NCBI GenBank assembly: GCA_965242735.1
Contig: OZ251497.1
Location: forward strand, 744,001-808,000
From: G958295645 sp965242735
GTDB taxonomy: Bacteria > Gemmatimonadota > Gemmatimonadetes > Longimicrobiales > Gaopeijiaceae
Length of the DNA: 64,000 bases
Direction of reading: 5' to 3'
This document shows positions 44,567 through 53,046 of the stretch, piece by piece. Position numbers and translations under genes: made by a program. The notes below the pieces were generated by a model that did not search any database, had not been told where the DNA came from, and saw only the letters and a program-made list of their open reading frames with translations. Positions within the stretch are counted from its first letter, which is position 1. Every line of letters starts with the position of its first letter.

Positions 44567-45631
44567 GTGCGAAGCGGCGTTCGCGTGGCGGCCTGGAACT
44601 TGGCGTTGCTGGCGGCGGGAGGGGCGGCGCTGTTCGTCGTCGTCGAAGCATGGCTGCGCGCGACGACGCCCTTCGTCGAGGTCGCGTACGAGCCGCGGTG
44701 GGCGCCGGGCGTGGGGACCCTCAGGAAGGCTCATTCGGAAGTACGCTGGACGAACTTGCTCGACCATTGGACGGTCTCGCGCACCAACCGTTTCGGTTTC
44801 CTGGACCGAGAGCTGCCCAGCCCGGAGCTTGCCCGGGCAAGTTGCCACGTCGCCGTTGTCGGCGATTCGTTCGTCGCCGGAAGAGAAGTGCCGCTGCGCG
44901 ACAGACTTCAGGTGCGGCTGGAGGAACTGGCGGCGCGACGGTTGCCCGAAGCCGACGTCACGACGGCAGGCTGGGGACGGCCGGCCAGCGGGCAAGTCCA
45001 GCAACTCTCGTTCTGGGACAAATGGATCCGAGAGTTTTCTCCCAAGCTGGTCGTGCTCGTCTTCGTCGACAACGACATGGACGACAACAGGCGCCGCGAC
45101 CGAGGCGCCTGGGCGTCGCGGTCCGCCGACGGGCGCCTTGTTCTTCGTCTCCCTGACGTTCCCGCGTCCAGCGCGGAAAACGGGGGGGGGGGACGGGCAT
45201 CACGGCGGCCGGCGCCTCTCCATTTGCCTCTATTCGTCCGCCGGTGGCGGGAAGCGTCTCGGCGGCTTCCTGTTTCTCCGCCCGTTCCGATGCGACCGGA
45301 CGCGACGCCGTTCACGGTCTTCGCCTTGGATCAATGGCGCTCGCGCACGCAAGAGGCGGGCGCGTCGCTTGTCGTTCTGGCAACCCACACGATGCGCAGG
45401 ACCGCCGTCGCCACCGCCGTGCAGGAGAGCCAGTTCGATTGGCTGGCGCGGGAAGCCGCGATCCGAAGGATTCCTCTGGTCGACCAGCTCGGCTACGTCG
45501 TGGGCCGGGGCCGCTTCGTGAGCGACGCGCATTGGGCGAACGACTTCCACTGGAATCCCCAAGGCCACCAATGGGCGGCCGAGGCGATGCTCGAGTGGCT
45601 GGAGCGGAACCCGCAAGTGTGCGGCGCATGA
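44567..45631 (+). CDS. SGNH array copy A1 (G11 tract in frame)
   Basis: This is the first of nine tandem paralogs. The product has a membrane segment near the start (VAAWNLALLAAGGAALFVVV), CHVAVVGDSF (block I Ser), VDNDMDDN (block III Asn), and NDFHWNPQGHQWAAEAML (block V His). It is a membrane-anchored SGNH/GDSL-type esterase or acyltransferase facing outward. A G11 tract (45182-45192) lies in the variable linker before ALDQW and codes GGGG in frame, so the gene is complete. The start is uncertain: GTG at 44567 (354 residues) is preferred; TTG at 44483 is the other candidate. Confidence 0.75.
   Translation: MRSGVRVAAWNLALLAAGGAALFVVVEAWLRATTPFVEVAYEPRWAPGVGTLRKAHSEVRWTNLLDHWTVSRTNRFGFLDRELPSPELARASCHVAVVGDSFVAGREVPLRDRLQVRLEELAARRLPEADVTTAGWGRPASGQVQQLSFWDKWIREFSPKLVVLVFVDNDMDDNRRRDRGAWASRSADGRLVLRLPDVPASSAENGGGGRASRRPAPLHLPLFVRRWREASRRLPVSPPVPMRPDATPFTVFALDQWRSRTQEAGASLVVLATHTMRRTAVATAVQESQFDWLAREAAIRRIPLVDQLGYVVGRGRFVSDAHWANDFHWNPQGHQWAAEAMLEWLERNPQVCGA
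45182..45192. repeat. Poly-G tract G11 in A1
   Basis: Eleven consecutive G in the linker of A1. One base change in length would shift the frame and cut off the block V His. Confidence 0.8.
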
Positions 45632-45638
45632 GGTTGGG

Positions 45639-46766
45639 ATGACCCCTCGGAATGTGCCTCCCGCCAAGACGCTAGTGCCGCAGGGGAACGGGTGGATGCG
45701 CCGAGCCTGGCGCGTGGCCGCGTGGAACTTCCTTCTCCTGGCGGGAGCGGTCGTGGTGGCTGTCGCCGTCGGCGAAGCGTGGTTGCGCGCGACGAAGCCG
45801 TTTGTCGAGATCCGTTTCTCCGAGGAGTGGGCGCCGGGCGTGGGGGACCATCTCCAAGCCCACTCGGAAGTGCGCTGGACGAACCTGTTCGACTATTGGA
45901 CGGTGTCGCGTGCCAACCGCTTCGGCTTCCTGGACCGGGAGCCGCCGAGCCTCGAGCGAGCGCGCGCGAGCTGCCATGTTGCCGTCGTCGGCGACTCGTT
46001 CGTCGCCGGGTGGGAAGTGCCGGCGGCCGCCAAGTTTCAGGTTCGGCTCGAAGAGATGGCGGCCCGCCGGCTGCCCTCCGCCGACGTCACGACGACGGGA
46101 TGGGGCGTCCCCGGCAGCGGGCAGATTGTGCAGCTCTCCTATTGGGACACGTGGCTGCGCCGCTTTTCGCCCAAGCTGGTGGTGCTGGTCTTCGTCGCCA
46201 ACGACATGCGGGACAACAGGCGCCGCGTGCACGACGGCCGCCGGTTCGTCACGGTGTCGGTGTCTCCGGACGGACACGTGGTCTTGGAAGCCCCGGACGC
46301 TCGTTCTCCGAAGCCGCCGTTCCAAGGGGACCGGTTTAATCGTATTGCGCGGAAAACGGGTTTCTCGTTCTCCAAGTACGTGGCCTTGCGCTTGTCCGTG
46401 CTGCGGCGTTCTCCCGGTCCGCAGTCGATGTCGCCGGGCTGGCCTCGGTTCACGGCGTTTGCGCTGGACCAGTGGCTTGAACGAACGCGGCGAGCAGGCG
46501 CGTCGCTCGTCGTGCTGGCCTCCCACACCATGAGAACGACGGAGTGGACAATCGTGCAGGAAGACCAACTCGACTGGTTGGCGCGGGAAACCGCGAAGCG
46601 CGGGATTCCTCTGATCGATCAGCTCGACTACGTTGCGCGCAGCGGGGGCGGCGTACAGGACCTGCACTGGCGCTACGACGGCCACTGGAATCCCCAGGGG
46701 CACCAATGGGCTGCCGAGGCGATGCTCGAGTGGCTGGAGCGGAACCCGCACGTGTGCGGCGCATGA
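45639..46766 (+). CDS. SGNH array copy A2
   Basis: The 375-residue copy begins with a membrane segment (residues 27-47) and has CHVAVVGDSF with Ser at 120, GWGVPGSGQ, VANDMRDN and YDGHWNPQGHQW near 346-354. All four blocks are intact. There is no long G run. The ATG follows the A1 stop by 7 bases and the two spacers before A2 and A3 are alike, supporting serial duplication. A second in-frame ATG at residue 20 (MRRAW) matches the start of the later copies. Confidence 0.8.
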   Translation: MTPRNVPPAKTLVPQGNGWMRRAWRVAAWNFLLLAGAVVVAVAVGEAWLRATKPFVEIRFSEEWAPGVGDHLQAHSEVRWTNLFDYWTVSRANRFGFLDREPPSLERARASCHVAVVGDSFVAGWEVPAAAKFQVRLEEMAARRLPSADVTTTGWGVPGSGQIVQLSYWDTWLRRFSPKLVVLVFVANDMRDNRRRVHDGRRFVTVSVSPDGHVVLEAPDARSPKPPFQGDRFNRIARKTGFSFSKYVALRLSVLRRSPGPQSMSPGWPRFTAFALDQWLERTRRAGASLVVLASHTMRTTEWTIVQEDQLDWLARETAKRGIPLIDQLDYVARSGGGVQDLHWRYDGHWNPQGHQWAAEAMLEWLERNPHVCGA

Positions 46767-46833
46767 CTTGCTGGAGCGACCGCCGTAGCGGGGCCTGGCG
46801 CGGAACCGCGAGTGTGCGGCGCATGACGTTGGG

Positions 46834-47964
46834 ATGACCCGTCGCTATGATCCTTCCGCCCAGTCGCGCGCGCCGCAGGGGAACGGGTGGATGCGGCGGG
46901 CTTGGCGCGTGGCCGCGTGGAACTTCCTTCTCCTGGCGGGGGCAGTCGTGATGGCCGCCATCGCCGGCGAAGCGTGGCTGCGCGCGACGAAGCCGTTCGT
47001 TCGGAGCGGCTTCTCCGAGGATTGGACGCCGGGCGTGGGGGACCACTTCCAGCCCCATTCGGAAGTGCGCTGGACGAACCTGTTCGACTATTGGACGGTG
47101 TCGCGCACCAACCGCTTCGGCTTCCTGGACCGGGAGCCGCCGAGCCTTGAGCGCGCGCGCGCGAGCTGCCACGTGGCCGTCGTCGGCGACTCGTTCGTCG
47201 CCGGCAGGGAAGTGCCGGTGGCCGACAGAGTGCAGGTTCGGCTCGAAGAGATGGCCGCGCGGCGGCTGCCCTCCGCCGACGTCACGACGACGGGATGGGG
47301 CGTCCCCGACAGCGGGCAGATTCAGCAGCTTTCCTTTTGGGACACGTGGATCCGCCGCTTTTCGCCAAAGCTCGTGGTGCTGGTCCTTGGCGGCCACGAC
47401 ATGCTGGACAACAAGCGCCGCGTGAACGACGGCCGCCGATTCGTCTCGGCGTCGCTGTCTCCGAAGGGCAACGTCGTTCTGGAAGCCCCGGACGCTCGTT
47501 CGCCGAAGATGCCCTTCGGGGGGATTGCGTTGAAGGACCACCTTGTTCGCAAGACGGGCTTCTCGTTCCACGAATACGTCGATCGGCGCTTGGCCGTGCT
47601 GCTGCGCCCTCCCCGTCCGCAGTCGATGTCGCCGGGCTGGCCTCGGTTCACGGCGTTCGCGTTGGACCAGTGGCTTGAACGAACGCGCCGGGCAGGCGCG
47701 TCGCTCGTCGTGCTGGCGGCCCACACCGTGCGCACGACCGCATGGACGACCTCGGAAGAAGGCCAGTTCGACTGGTGGGCGCGGGAAACCAAGAAGCGCG
47801 CGATCCCTCTGATCGACCAGTTCGACTACATTGCGCGCAGCGGAGGTCGCCTGCAGGACTTGCACTGGCGCTACGACGGCCACTGGAACCCGCAGGGACA
47901 CCGATGGGCGGCCGAGGCGACGCTCGAGTGGCTGGAGCGCAACGTGCACGTGTGCAGCGCCTGA
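46834..47964 (+). CDS. SGNH array copy A3 (block III Asn to His)
   Basis: The 376-residue copy is close to A2 through its first half. Block I GDSF is intact and block V DGHWNPQGHRWAAEA is intact, but block III reads GGHDMLDN where the other copies have ND: the oxyanion-hole Asn is replaced by His. This could weaken or alter catalysis. A G6 run (47518-47523) lies in the variable linker. Confidence 0.8.
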   Translation: MTRRYDPSAQSRAPQGNGWMRRAWRVAAWNFLLLAGAVVMAAIAGEAWLRATKPFVRSGFSEDWTPGVGDHFQPHSEVRWTNLFDYWTVSRTNRFGFLDREPPSLERARASCHVAVVGDSFVAGREVPVADRVQVRLEEMAARRLPSADVTTTGWGVPDSGQIQQLSFWDTWIRRFSPKLVVLVLGGHDMLDNKRRVNDGRRFVSASLSPKGNVVLEAPDARSPKMPFGGIALKDHLVRKTGFSFHEYVDRRLAVLLRPPRPQSMSPGWPRFTAFALDQWLERTRRAGASLVVLAAHTVRTTAWTTSEEGQFDWWARETKKRAIPLIDQFDYIARSGGRLQDLHWRYDGHWNPQGHRWAAEATLEWLERNVHVCSA

Positions 47965-48085
47965 GGCTGCGATGCGCCCTCGCCGTGCCCTGTCCCCGAA
48001 GCCGCGGGCGCCGCGTGCAAGAGGAGCAGGCCAAGCGCCGTCGCCGCGGCGGAGACGGGAGGGCGGCGCGCAGGGGAAGGGGTGG

Positions 48086-49228
48086 ATGCGGCGGACTTGG
48101 CGCGTGGCCGCGTGGAACTTCGTCCTCCTGGCAGGGGCGGTCGTGCTGGCCGCCGGTGCCGGGGAAGCGTGGTTGCGCGCGACTCGGCCGTTCCGGACCC
48201 CCGGACACACGCTCAGGAACGTGCCTGCCGTGGGGTTGCAGTTGGCGCCCCACACGGACGTCAGAGCCTTGCCCCCCCAAGCCCACCGCGAACACTGGGT
48301 CGCGTCGCGCGCGAACAGCTTGGGCTTTCTGGACCGGGAGCCGCCGAGCCCGGAGCTGGCGCGCGCCGGTTGCCACGTCGCCTTCGTCGGCGACTCGTTC
48401 GTGGAAGGCCGGCAAGTCGCGCTTGCCGACAGGTTTCACGTGCGGCTCGAGGAGATGGCCGCCTCGCGCCTGCCGCACTTGGACGTCGCGACGACGGCCT
48501 GGGGCGTCGGCGGCACGGGCCAGGTTCAGCAGCTTCCGTGGTGGGACAAGTGGATTCGGCTTTGGTCGCCTGATGTCGTGGCGCTGGTTTTCGTCGACAA
48601 CGACTGGGGGGACAACATCCGGCGCGGAGGAGACGGGACGCTGCTGGACGTCCGGCGTCCCGATCCGGACTTTGCGACGGCGCACCGCGGCGCCGGAGAC
48701 CAAATCGTCTTGCGCTTGCCGGGTGCGTTGCCGAACTCGAGATACGATCCCCTCTCCGCCGAGTCGGGGGGGCACTGGGCCTGGAAGCGCATTCCGTCCG
48801 GCCTCCGCCCTTGGTCGGCTTCGTGGTTGCAGCGCAAGTGGCGTTACGTCGTCTGGAAGTACAAGATTGCTCCGGAAATGAGCCCTCCGCACATGACCGA
48901 TCGCGATCGCGACTTCACGGCGTTCGCGCTCGACCAATGGCTGGATCGGACGCAGCGCGCGGGCTCGCGGCTCGTCATCTTGTCGACGCACACGATGCGC
49001 TCGTCCTGGCCGCCGGCGCCGGAAGAGCCGTTCGAGCGTCTCGCGCCCATGGTAGAAGCCCGGGACATTCCGCTGGTGGATCAATACGACCACATCGTGC
49101 GCCAGGGCGGCGATCCGCGCGACGCGAACTGGCGAGAAGACTCCCACTGGAACGCGCAAGGCCACCAGTGGGCGGCGGAAGCAATGCTGGAGCGCTTGGA
49201 GCGCAACCCCGGAACCTGCGGCGCATGA
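48086..49228 (+). CDS. SGNH array copy A4 (G7 tract)
   Basis: The 380-residue copy has the N-terminal region HTLRNVPAVGLQLAPHT, which it shares with A6 and not with its neighbour A5. SGNH blocks are intact (VGDSFVEG, VDNDWGDN, SHWNAQGHQW). A G7 tract (48766-48772) lies in the linker, in frame. The ATG at 48086 is on the family start MRRTWRVAAWN; an ATG at 47972 is in frame upstream. Confidence 0.8.
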   Translation: MRRTWRVAAWNFVLLAGAVVLAAGAGEAWLRATRPFRTPGHTLRNVPAVGLQLAPHTDVRALPPQAHREHWVASRANSLGFLDREPPSPELARAGCHVAFVGDSFVEGRQVALADRFHVRLEEMAASRLPHLDVATTAWGVGGTGQVQQLPWWDKWIRLWSPDVVALVFVDNDWGDNIRRGGDGTLLDVRRPDPDFATAHRGAGDQIVLRLPGALPNSRYDPLSAESGGHWAWKRIPSGLRPWSASWLQRKWRYVVWKYKIAPEMSPPHMTDRDRDFTAFALDQWLDRTQRAGSRLVILSTHTMRSSWPPAPEEPFERLAPMVEARDIPLVDQYDHIVRQGGDPRDANWREDSHWNAQGHQWAAEAMLERLERNPGTCGA

Positions 49229-49287
49229 CGCGGGGCCCCCAGAACTTGCAAGCCCGGCTGCGCCGTCGGCGAGCGTTCGCCGTGGCG

Positions 49288-50493
49288 ATGCGGCGCATGA
49301 CTTGGCGGCGCGTGTTGCGAGTGGCGGGATGGAACGCCGTGCTCCTGGCTGGCGGCCTGGCGCTCGTGGCCGCGGCGGCCGAGACGTGGCTCCGCGCGAC
49401 GCGACCGTGGAGGGACCGGGATTGGCCGATCTCGTACGTGCCCGGCGTGAGTCGGTTGTCCGCCCCGCACAGCGAGTCGAGATGGACGGACCACAAGGAA
49501 TTCTGGCAGGTGTCGCGTGCGAACAGCCTTGGCTTTCTTGATCGGGAGCCGCCGAGTCCGGAGCTGGGACGCGCCGGTTGCCACGTCGCCTTCGTCGGCG
49601 ACTCGTTCGTGGAGGCGATGGAAGTGGCGCTCGCCGACAGGCTTCACGTGCGCCTCGAGGAGTTGGCGGCCTCGCGCTTGCCGCACTTGGACGTCGTGAC
49701 GACGGCCTGGGGCGTGAACAGCATGGGCCAGATCCAGCAGCTTCCGATGTGGGACAAGTGGATTCGGCGTTGGTCGCCGAACATGGTCGTCTTGGTGTTC
49801 GTCCACAACGACTTCAGCGACAACGCTCGGGGAGATTGGACGGGGGGCGGCGGCGAGACGGAGCTGAGTCTCGATGTCGAGGGTCCTCGAATTGCGACGG
49901 CCCACCGCGCGGCCGGAGGCCGAATCGTCTTGCGCCTGCCCGGCACGGCCTTGCTTCCCCGCGCAGCCTTGGTTCCCCGCGAGCCTGAAGGCGGCTGGAC
50001 GCTGGAACTGCCTGCCGGCCTCCGCCCTTGGCTGCTGCCGTGGTGGCGGCACAAGCGCGCGTTGCTCGCGACGAAGAGCGGCGTGCCGCTCCCTGGCGAG
50101 GCGCCCAGCTCCATCGCCAGCCGGTCCGGCGTCCAGCCGGGCGCGTCCGCGATCTTGCCGAGTCCTGATCTCGACTTCACGGCGTACGCGCTCGACCAAT
50201 GGCGGGAGCGAACGCAACGCGCGGGCTCTCGGCTCGTCGCCTTGTCGGCCCACGTCATGCGCCTCGAACAGCCGTCGGCGCCGGAGGAGAAGCCGTTCGA
50301 GCGTCTCGTGCCGATGGCGGAGGCCCGGGGCATTCCGCTCGTGGACCAATACGGCTACATCGCGCGCCGGGGCGGCGACCCGCGCGACGCGAGCTGGCCG
50401 CAGGACTGGCACTGGAACCCGCAGGGTCACCAATGGGCGGCGGAAGCGATGCTCGAGCACCTGGAGGAAAACCCTGGGGTCTGCGGCCTGTGA
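49288..50493 (+). CDS. SGNH array copy A5
   Basis: The longest copy (401 residues) begins MRRMTWRRVLRVAGWNAVLL. It has the N-terminal type SYVPGVSRL...WTDHKEFWQVSR shared with A7-A9, and SGNH blocks VGDSFVEA, VHNDFSDN and WHWNPQGHQW. Its central segment after the block III Asn is nearly identical in DNA to that of A8. It has no long G tract; the linker is longer instead, with ASSIASRSG-type sequence. Confidence 0.8.
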   Translation: MRRMTWRRVLRVAGWNAVLLAGGLALVAAAAETWLRATRPWRDRDWPISYVPGVSRLSAPHSESRWTDHKEFWQVSRANSLGFLDREPPSPELGRAGCHVAFVGDSFVEAMEVALADRLHVRLEELAASRLPHLDVVTTAWGVNSMGQIQQLPMWDKWIRRWSPNMVVLVFVHNDFSDNARGDWTGGGGETELSLDVEGPRIATAHRAAGGRIVLRLPGTALLPRAALVPREPEGGWTLELPAGLRPWLLPWWRHKRALLATKSGVPLPGEAPSSIASRSGVQPGASAILPSPDLDFTAYALDQWRERTQRAGSRLVALSAHVMRLEQPSAPEEKPFERLVPMAEARGIPLVDQYGYIARRGGDPRDASWPQDWHWNPQGHQWAAEAMLEHLEENPGVCGL

Positions 50494-50552
50494 CGCGGGG
50501 ACCGAGGGCTTGCAAGCCCGGCCTGCGCCGTCGCCGAGCGTTCGCCGTGGCG

Positions 50553-51722
50553 ATGCGGCGCGTGACTTGGCGGCGCGTGTTGCGAGTGGCGGGATGGAAC
50601 GCCGTGCTGCTGGCCTTCGGGCTTGGGCTCGTGGCCGTGGCGGGCGAAGCGTGGCTGCGCGCGACTCGGCCGTTCCGGGCCACCGGACACACGCTCAGGA
50701 ACGTGCCTGCCGTGGGGTTGCAGTTGGCGCCCCACACCGAAGTCAGAGCCTTGCCACCCCAAACCCACAGCGAACACTGGGTCGCGTCGCGCACGAACAG
50801 CTTGGGTTTTCTGGATCGGGAGCCGCCGAGCCCGGAGCTGGCGCGCGCCGGTTGCCACGTCGCCTTCGTCGGCGACTCCTTCGTGGAAGCGAAGCAAGTG
50901 GCGCTTGCCGACAGGTCTCACGTGCGCTTCGAGGAGATGGCCGCCTCGCGCTTGCCGCACTTGGACGTCGCGTCGACGGCATGGGGCGTCGCCGGCATGG
51001 GCCAGATCCAGCAGCTTCCGATGTGGGGCAAGTGGATTCGGCTTTGGTCGCCTGATGTCGTGGTGCTGGTTTTTGTCGACAACGACTGGGGCGACAACAT
51101 CAGGCGCGGAGGAGACGGGACGCCGCTGGACGTCCGACGTCCTGGGCCGGACTTTGCGACGGCGCACCGCAGCGCTGGAGGCCGGATCGTCTTGCGCTTG
51201 CCGGGTGCGTTGCCGAACATGAGATACGATCCCCGATCCGTCGAAATCGGGGGGGGGGGGGGCAGACTCTGGGCGTGGAAGCGCATTCCGTCCGGCCTCC
51301 GCCCTTGGTCGGCCTCGTGGTTGCAACGCAAGTGGGGCTACGTTGTCTGGAAGTACAAGATTGCGCCGGCGATGAGCCGTTTCGTCATGTCCGAGAGCAA
51401 TCACGACTTCACGGCGTTCGCGCTGGACCAATGGCTGGAGCGGACGCAGCGCGCGGGCTCGCGGCTCGTCGTCTTGTCGACGCACGTCATGCGTCTTTCG
51501 TGGCCGTCGGCGCCGCAAGAGCCGTTCGAGCGTCTCGTGCCCATGGCGGAGGCGCGGGGCATTCCGCTGGTGGACCAATACGACTACATCGTGCGCCAGG
51601 GCGGCGACCCGCGCGACGCGAACTGGCGGGAAGATTCCCACTGGAACGCGCAGGGCCACCAATGGGCGGCGGAAGCGATGCTGGAGCACCTGGCGCGAAG
51701 TCCCGGGGTGTGCGGCGCGTGA
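50553..51722 (+). CDS. SGNH array copy A6 (G14 tract in frame)
   Basis: The 389-residue copy has the HTLRNVPAVGLQLAPHT type N-terminal region of A4. Blocks VGDSFVEA, VDNDWGDN and SHWNAQGHQW are intact. A G14 tract (51249-51262), the longest in the window, encodes GGGGG in frame. The spacer before the ATG repeats that before A5 and A7. Confidence 0.8.
   Translation: MRRVTWRRVLRVAGWNAVLLAFGLGLVAVAGEAWLRATRPFRATGHTLRNVPAVGLQLAPHTEVRALPPQTHSEHWVASRTNSLGFLDREPPSPELARAGCHVAFVGDSFVEAKQVALADRSHVRFEEMAASRLPHLDVASTAWGVAGMGQIQQLPMWGKWIRLWSPDVVVLVFVDNDWGDNIRRGGDGTPLDVRRPGPDFATAHRSAGGRIVLRLPGALPNMRYDPRSVEIGGGGGRLWAWKRIPSGLRPWSASWLQRKWGYVVWKYKIAPAMSRFVMSESNHDFTAFALDQWLERTQRAGSRLVVLSTHVMRLSWPSAPQEPFERLVPMAEARGIPLVDQYDYIVRQGGDPRDANWREDSHWNAQGHQWAAEAMLEHLARSPGVCGA
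51249..51262. repeat. Poly-G tract G14 in A6
   Basis: Fourteen consecutive G, longest homopolymer in the window, in the variable linker of A6. In frame in this assembly. Confidence 0.8.
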
Positions 51723-51786
51723 CACGGGGCCCGAGAACTCGCAAGCCTAGCCCGCGACGCCAGCCGTTCCCGGGGCGAGGCGGCGC

Positions 51787-52918
51787 ATGACTTGGCGGCG
51801 CGTGTTGCGCCTGGCGGGCTGGAACGCCGTGCTTCTGGCTTGCGGCTTGGGGGCCGTAGCCGTGGCGGCCGAGACGTGGTTGCGCTTGTCGCGACCCTGG
51901 ATGCGCACGGAGAGGCCGACTTCGTACGTGCCCGGCGTGGTGCGGACGTTCGCTCCGCATGGCGAATCGAGATGGACCGACGACAACGAATTCTGGCAGG
52001 TGTCGCGGGCGAACAGTCTTGGCTTTCTCGACCGGGAACCGCCGAGCCCGGAGCTGGCGCGCACCGGTTGCCACGTCGCCTTCGTCGGCGACTCCTTCGT
52101 GGAAGCGAAGGAAGTGGCGGTCGCCGACAAGGTTCAAGTGCGCTTCGAGGAGATGGCCGCCTCGCGGTTGCCGCACTTGGACGTCGTGACGACGGCCTGG
52201 GGCGTGCAGGCCACGGGCCAAGTTCAGCAGCTTCCGTGGTGGGACAAGTGGATTCGGCGTTGGTCGCCGGACGTCGTGGCGCTGGTGTTCGTCTACAACG
52301 ACTTCAGCGACAACGCTGGGGGCGAGTGGCCGGGCGGCGGCCAGACGGCGCTGGATCTCGAGCTCGGCGGTCCTCGATTCGCAACGGCTCACCGCGCAGC
52401 CGGAGACCGAATCGTCTTGCGCCTGCCCGGCACGGCCTTGGTTCCCCCACAACCTGAAGGCCATTGGGTGCAGGCGCTCGTGCCTTCCGGTCCTTGGCTT
52501 CCGGCTTGGTACTGGCGCAAGCGCTTCTCGATCGCGACGAACCAGGAGGGAAAGGGGGGGGCGGATGCCACCGTCTCGCTTGCCGAGTCCCGATCCCGAC
52601 TTCACGGCGTTCGCGCTCGATCAGTGGGGGGAGCGGACGTACCGCGCGGGCTCGCGGTTCGTCGTCTTGTCGGCGCACGTCAACCGCCTTCCCTCCTGGC
52701 TGTCGGTGCCGGAGGAGCCCTTCGATCGTCTTGTGCCCCTGTTGGAAGCCCAGGACATTCCGCTCGTGGACCAATACGACTACATCGTGCGCCGGGGCGG
52801 CGACCCGCGCGACGCGAGCTGGGGGTACGACTTGCACTGGGATCCGGAGGGGCACCGGTGGGCGGCGGAAGCGATGCTCGAGTACTTGGAGCGGCATCCG
52901 GGGCCTTGCAGTGCGTGA
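51787..52918 (+). pseudogene. SGNH array copy A7, out of frame at a G8 tract
   Basis: The first part (from MTWRRVLRLAGWNAVLLACG to about residue 256) is a normal family copy with VGDSFVEA and VYNDFSDN. At the G8 tract (52554-52561) the frame changes, and the expected C-terminal part (PDPDFTAFALDQW, LHWDPEGHRWAAEAML) continues in another frame to a stop at 52918. Removing one G (G7) restores a full 376-residue protein. So it is either a phase-OFF allele or a sequencing error. The out-of-frame reading stays open through the spacer into A8. Confidence 0.75.
52554..52561. repeat. Poly-G tract G8 in A7 (out of frame)
   Basis: Eight consecutive G; seven would keep the frame. See A7. Confidence 0.8.
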
Positions 52919-53046
52919 CGCGAGGCCGGAGAACTCGCGAGCCCGGCCTGCGCCGCCGCCGACCGTTCCGTGGCGATGCGGCACGTGACTTGGCGGCGCG
53001 GAGCTGCGGCAGACGGGCTTCCGGTTGGGCGACGCGTTCCGTGGCG

